From Campylobacteraceae bacterium (GTDB lineage: Bacteria > Campylobacterota > Campylobacteria > Campylobacterales > Sulfurovaceae), in assembly GCA_026986085.1 (NCBI GenBank), contig JALSPE010000137.1:1-8124 (forward strand): 8,124 bases of DNA, in the 5' to 3' direction. Both the position numbers and the translations under genes were made by a program. The stretch's first letter is position 1, and each line of letters starts with the position of its first letter. The notes under the pieces are model-generated. The model was not told where the DNA came from. It did no database searches and saw only the letters and a list, made by a program, of their open reading frames with translations. Shown in pieces: positions 4,854 to 8,124 of this stretch.

Positions 4854-5635
4854 TAATCTATTAACTCTCTCATATCAATAATTGCTTTCTCTAAGCCTGT
4901 AAAGATGCTTCTTGCAATTATAGATTGTCCAATATTAAGCTCTTCTATTGTCTCTATTTTTGCAATATCTTTAACATTTTGATAGTTTAGCCCATGTCCA
5001 GCTGCAACTTTTAACTTTAACTCTTTTGCTAAGTCTGACATACTTATAAGGTTTTTTAACTCTTTATCTAACATTTGTTTTAAACTCTTTCTGTCTAGCT
5101 CTAACTCTTTTATAGAGTGATTACTATGAGCTAAATTGCTATAAAGCATTGAATATAGATTAGAGTATTTACCAGTATGCAACTCTATCCAATCTACATT
5201 AAAAAAGCACTTTGCAGTATCTACATCTTTTTGAGTTGGTTCAATAAATAAGCTTACTTCTATTTCATTTTGTTTTAATTTTTCTACAGCTTCAACTAAC
5301 TTTTTATTAGTAGTATCCAAAAGTAAACCACCCTCTGTTGTTACCTCTTCTCTCTTTTCTGGCACTAAAGTTGCACGATGGGGTTTTAAAGAGCATACAA
5401 TATCTATAATTTTTGGGTCAATTGCACACTCTAAATTAACTGGTAATACAGAGTGGTTAATTATATCTTGCACATCTTTATCTTGAATATGCCTTCTATC
5501 TTCTCTTAAATGAATTGTAATTTGTTCGGCTCCTGCTTTTTCGCAAATACTAAGAGCATATATTAAATTTGGGTTATTAACCCCTCTTGCTTCTCTTAAA
5601 ACTGCAATATGGTCTATATTTACACCAAGTTTCAT
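4853..5635 (-). CDS. pdxJ: Pyridoxine 5'-phosphate synthase PdxJ
   Basis: PdxJ condenses 1-deoxyxylulose 5-phosphate with 3-amino-2-oxopropyl phosphate to form pyridoxine 5'-phosphate, the ring-closing step of B6 synthesis. It is a TIM barrel, usually an octamer. Visible motifs: LGVNIDHIAVLREARG at 3-18, HLREDRRHI at 42-50, NLECA at 67-71, VPEKREEVTTEGG at 91-103, ELHTG at 151-155, AAGHGLNY at 211-218 and ELNIGQSIIARS at 232-243. Catalytic residues equivalent to E. coli His45, Glu72 and His193 are His42, Glu69 and His214. At 260 residues it is longer than E. coli PdxJ (about 243) because of extra sequence around 165-190, as in Campylobacter and Helicobacter. The start ATG at 5635 has AAAGG 6 bases upstream. 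It is first in the pdxJ-exporter-pdxA operon and divergent from argG. Confidence 0.97.
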   Translation of the reverse strand: MKLGVNIDHIAVLREARGVNNPNLIYALSICEKAGAEQITIHLREDRRHIQDKDVQDIINHSVLPVNLECAIDPKIIDIVCSLKPHRATLVPEKREEVTTEGGLLLDTTNKKLVEAVEKLKQNEIEVSLFIEPTQKDVDTAKCFFNVDWIELHTGKYSNLYSMLYSNLAHSNHSIKELELDRKSLKQMLDKELKNLISMSDLAKELKLKVAAGHGLNYQNVKDIAKIETIEELNIGQSIIARSIFTGLEKAIIDMRELID

Positions 5636-5656
5636 ATTAAACCTTTACTATATTTA

Positions 5657-5672
5657 TGGTAAAATTATACCA
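5657..5672. promoter_or_regulatory. Overlapping divergent -10 elements of pdxJ and argG
   Basis: TGGTAAAATTATACCA is a near-perfect 16-bp inverted repeat with only one mismatched pair. On the minus strand it reads TGGTATAAT (5672-5664), an extended -10 with consensus hexamer for pdxJ. On the plus strand it reads TGGTAAAAT (5657-5665), an extended -10 for argG. The hexamers overlap by two bases (5664-5665). Predicted leaders are about 21-25 bases each. No convincing -35 is seen on either side. Confidence 0.55.
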
Positions 5673-5696
5673 ATATTTTTTAGAAGGTAATGACAA

Positions 5697-7058
5697 ATGA
5701 GCAAAAAAGTGATAAAAAAAGTTGTTTTAGCATATTCTGGAGGACTTGATACAAGTGTGATTTTAAAGTGGTTACAAGAAGAGTATGGTGCAGAGGTTGT
5801 AACTTTTACGGCAGATCTTGGACAGGGCGAAGAGGTGGAACCAGCAAGGCAGAAAGCTATAAAACATGGAATAAAGCCAGAGAATGTATTTATTTTGGAT
5901 ATTCAAGAGGAGTTTGTAAAAGATTATGTATTTCCAATGTTTAGAGCAAATGCAATTTATGAAGGGGAGTATCTGTTAGGAACATCAATTGCAAGACCTT
6001 TGATTGCTAAAAAACAGATTGAGATTGCAAAAAAAGTTGGAGCTGACGCTGTAGCTCATGGGGCAACAGGTAAGGGTAACGACCAAGTCCGTTTTGAGAT
6101 AGGATATCTGAGTTTAAATCCTGAAATTGCAGTAATTGCTCCATGGCGTGAGTGGGATTTAAATAGTCGTGAGAAGTTACTTGCATATGCAAAAGAGCAT
6201 GGAATAGATATTGATGCTAAGCATATGGATAAAGATGGAAATCCAAAGATTAGCCCTTACTCTATGGATGCTAATTTACTACATATCTCTTATGAAGGTT
6301 TGCATCTTGAGAATCCTATGAATGAGCCTGAAGAGTCTATGTGGCTTTGGACAAACTCTCCAGAGGAGGCACCTGATAAGGCAGAGTATATTACTATTGG
6401 TTATGAAAATGGTGACCCAGTTAGTATTAATGGTGAAAAGCTAAGCCCAGCTACTCTTTTAAAGACTCTTAATGAGTATGGAAACAAGCACGGTATTGGT
6501 AGAATTGATATTGTAGAGAATCGTTATGTTGGGATGAAAGCAAGAGGTTGCTATGAGACTCCTGGTGGAACAATTATGCTTAAAGCTCACAGAGCAATAG
6601 AGTCTATAACTCTTGATAGAGAAGAGGCTCACTTAAAAGATGAGTTGATGCCAAGATATGCAAAACTTATCTATAATGGTTATTGGTTTTCTCCAGAGCG
6701 CGAGATGTTACAAGCTGCGATAGATAAAACTCAAGAAAATGTAAATGGTGAGGTTAAGTTAAAATTATATAAAGGTAATGTAACCGTAGTTGGCAGAGAC
6801 TCTAAAAACTCTCTTTACTCTCCTGCTCACTCAACATTTGAAGAGGATGAAGTTTATAACCAAAAAGATGCAGAGGGCTTTATTAAGCTAAATGCTTTAA
6901 GATTTATTATCGAGGGAGAGAAGCAACCAAATCGTGCCGCTAAATATATAGATAATAGTGCTGATAGTAGTTTAAGCAGTAGTGAGAGCTCTAGCAATTC
7001 TGGTAAAAAAGAGAAAAGTTTTAAAGAGAAATTGATTGACTTTTTGGGTATTCAGTAG
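5697..7058 (+). CDS. argG: Argininosuccinate synthase ArgG with a serine-rich C-terminal tail
   Basis: ArgG joins citrulline and aspartate using ATP to form argininosuccinate, the penultimate step of arginine synthesis. The PP-loop ATP site is AYSGGLDTS at 12-20; HGATGKGNDQVRFE (121-134), LLGTSIARPLIAK (93-105) and CYETPGGTI (285-293) mark the citrulline/aspartate-binding synthetase domain. The protein is 453 residues, while the family is usually about 400-410. The conserved part ends near LNALRFIIEG (398-407). The extra tail holds 10 serines in residues 420-436, then a charged segment, KKEKSFKEKLIDFLGIQ at 437-453, that could be amphipathic. The start ATG at 5697 follows GAAGG by 9 bases and fits the family. 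It is divergent from pdxJ; the next gene starts directly after its TAG. Confidence 0.96.
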   Translation: MSKKVIKKVVLAYSGGLDTSVILKWLQEEYGAEVVTFTADLGQGEEVEPARQKAIKHGIKPENVFILDIQEEFVKDYVFPMFRANAIYEGEYLLGTSIARPLIAKKQIEIAKKVGADAVAHGATGKGNDQVRFEIGYLSLNPEIAVIAPWREWDLNSREKLLAYAKEHGIDIDAKHMDKDGNPKISPYSMDANLLHISYEGLHLENPMNEPEESMWLWTNSPEEAPDKAEYITIGYENGDPVSINGEKLSPATLLKTLNEYGNKHGIGRIDIVENRYVGMKARGCYETPGGTIMLKAHRAIESITLDREEAHLKDELMPRYAKLIYNGYWFSPEREMLQAAIDKTQENVNGEVKLKLYKGNVTVVGRDSKNSLYSPAHSTFEEDEVYNQKDAEGFIKLNALRFIIEGEKQPNRAAKYIDNSADSSLSSSESSSNSGKKEKSFKEKLIDFLGIQ

Positions 7059-7451
7059 ATGGAGTATGCTCTATCTTACCATATATATTTAGTAGAGGCA
7101 TTGCTGGGTGTAGTTGTGTTAAATATGGTTTTAGCCTATAGCTTTAGAAGTAACCCTTTTAAATTTATAAAATATAGCAGAATTGGATTTTTTGCCTTTT
7201 GGGGCTTTTGGGCAATGACTGTTTTTAGTGGCTTAATTGTATTTATGTTTACGCATCAAAATTTGGTAGCATCTATTTATGTTATGATAATAGCATCAAT
7301 AATTTTGCCTGTTATGGATGGTAGAAGAGCTTTAAAGTTAAGAGATGCTTGGGTAGAGAAAGATGTAGGATATAAGATATCTCTTCGTTGTTTAAGTGCT
7401 GAGGCTGTAGTAATAGTAGCTGTAACACTATTTGCAATTTTTTATAAGTAG
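7059..7451 (+). CDS. Small four-helix membrane protein of unknown function
   Basis: I do not recognise this 130-residue protein as a named family. It has four hydrophobic stretches likely to span the inner membrane, at about 7-28, 41-64, 67-86 and 111-128. A basic loop after the first (RSNPFKFIKYSR, 30-41) and a charged loop between the third and fourth (DGRRALKLRDAWVEKD, 87-102) would, by the positive-inside rule, both lie in the cytosol with both termini outside. The second helix is rich in aromatics (GFFAFWGFWAM, 43-53). No cysteine pair, haem or metal motif is evident. The ATG follows the argG stop with no gap (TAGATG) and the ribosome site is weak, so translation is probably coupled to argG. 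rsmE begins one base after its stop. The position looks like simple operon packing and does not identify a role. Confidence 0.8.
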   Translation: MEYALSYHIYLVEALLGVVVLNMVLAYSFRSNPFKFIKYSRIGFFAFWGFWAMTVFSGLIVFMFTHQNLVASIYVMIIASIILPVMDGRRALKLRDAWVEKDVGYKISLRCLSAEAVVIVAVTLFAIFYK

Positions 7452-7452
7452 A

Positions 7453-8124
7453 ATGAAATTTTTATATAATAAAGAGGCATCAAAAGATATCATAACAATA
7501 GATGGTGATAGCTATAAATATCTATTTAAGGTTCGCCGTATAAAGGTTGGTTCTTTGGTTGAACTTAGAAATATGCAAGATGATATGCTATATATTTATA
7601 AAGTTGTATCAGTTAATAGAAAGAGTGCAACACTAAAGATTGTGACCAAAGAGCTGTCTATAGTTGAGAGTAAGAGAAGTTTAACTATAGGGTGGTGTAT
7701 TATCGACCCAAAAGTAGTAGAGAAATATATAGCATCTTTAAACGAGATGGGTGTAGAGAGAGTTGTTTTTATTAAGTGTGCTTATTCTCAAGCAAATTTT
7801 AAAATTAATAAAGATAGATTAGAGAAGATATTAATTAACTCATCTCAACAGTGTGGCAGAAGTTCATTTATGATGATAGATTTTGCAAACTCTATTAACG
7901 ATTTTTTAAGAGAGAATCCCAACTCTTATCTTTTGGATTTTTCTAAAAGGTATATTGATGAGAGTGCTGATAGTATTGAATCTATTATTGTTGGTTGTGA
8001 AGGTGGTATTAGCAAAGATGAAAGAGCACTGTTTAAAGATGAAACGATAGTAGGATTTAATACACCACTTATTTTAAGAAGTGAGAGCGCTGCTATAGGT
8101 GTTGCTGCTAAGATTTTGATTTAA
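7453..8124 (+). CDS. rsmE: 16S rRNA (uracil-1498-N3)-methyltransferase RsmE
   Basis: RsmE is a SPOUT-class enzyme that uses SAM to methylate N3 of U1498 in 16S rRNA, acting on the assembled small subunit. The protein is 223 residues, a little short but complete, with its TAA as the last codon of the window. An N-terminal PUA-like RNA-binding part (1-68) contains YLFKVRRIKVGSLVEL at 23-38. The knotted SPOUT domain follows, with the SAM-loop signature VGCEGGISKDE (180-190; most relatives have GPEGG here) and LILRSESAAIGVAAK at 206-220, equivalent to the usual LR-x-ETA motif. The ATG at 7453 is preferred over an in-frame TTG at 7432, since MKFLYN matches the family N-terminus and the earlier codon lies inside the membrane-protein gene. 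It starts one base after the preceding stop, so coupled translation is likely. Confidence 0.95.
   Translation: MKFLYNKEASKDIITIDGDSYKYLFKVRRIKVGSLVELRNMQDDMLYIYKVVSVNRKSATLKIVTKELSIVESKRSLTIGWCIIDPKVVEKYIASLNEMGVERVVFIKCAYSQANFKINKDRLEKILINSSQQCGRSSFMMIDFANSINDFLRENPNSYLLDFSKRYIDESADSIESIIVGCEGGISKDERALFKDETIVGFNTPLILRSESAAIGVAAKILI

Noticed and set aside
5690..5749. ATG at 5690 starting a 19-codon reading frame that overlaps the argG start, a possible leader peptide
   Set aside because: Its ATG is only 2 bases from the GAAGG ribosome site, too close, and the encoded peptide is not arginine-rich. More likely chance.
7432..7452. TTG at 7432 as the start of rsmE
   Set aside because: It would lengthen the protein by seven residues inside the preceding gene. 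The ATG at 7453 matches the family N-terminus.
1..8124. tRNA, rRNA, riboswitches, CRISPR repeats, insertion-sequence ends or prophage genes
   Set aside because: Nothing resembling these was found on reading both strands; gaps between genes are at most about 110 bases and are explained by promoters and ribosome sites.

Overview
The window is AT-rich, densely coding bacterial DNA. Its Lys/Ile/Asn-rich proteins, the gene content (LuxS, a ~260-residue PdxJ of the longer form known from Helicobacter and Campylobacter, PdxA, ArgG, RsmE) and overlapping genes with A-rich leaders suggest a Campylobacterota (epsilonproteobacterial) chromosome, perhaps a Sulfurimonas-like free-living member. The genus is a guess. 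There are no RNA genes, CRISPR arrays, insertion sequences or intergenic stretches above about 110 bases. No clearly new system is visible; the most interesting points are how familiar modules are joined.

Left part (1-1510): the 5' end of a fumarylacetoacetate-hydrolase-family gene lies on the minus strand and runs off the left edge. Upstream on the same strand is an AraC-type regulator. Between them an exact 11-bp direct repeat with 21-bp periodicity sits at the likely promoter of the hydrolase gene, so the regulator probably controls that gene. Divergent from the regulator is luxS (S-ribosylhomocysteine lyase, AI-2 precursor synthesis); the two promoters appear to share one symmetric -10 region.

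Middle-left (1511-3346, plus strand): four genes run head to tail, each overlapping the next by 8-17 bases. They are a MntA-type nucleotidyltransferase antitoxin, a HepT-type HEPN ribonuclease toxin, a small NifX/NifB-C-like protein, and a stand-alone MnmD/MnmC2-type tRNA wobble-uridine methyltransferase. A toxin-antitoxin pair whose family acts on RNA is therefore in translational continuity with a tRNA modification gene. A good extended -10 formed partly by the luxS stop codon could drive the block.

Middle-right (3306-5635, minus strand): pdxJ, a LysE/RhtB-type exporter and pdxA form a tight operon for pyridoxal 5'-phosphate synthesis with an exporter in the middle. The 3' end of pdxA overlaps the 3' end of the methyltransferase gene by 41 bases, tail to tail, with no terminator between.

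Right part (5697-8124, plus strand): argG, with an unusual serine-rich C-terminal tail, is followed with almost no spacing by a four-helix membrane protein of unknown function and rsmE (16S rRNA m3U1498 methyltransferase), whose stop codon ends the window. argG and pdxJ are divergent from a near-palindromic element in which the two -10 hexamers overlap.
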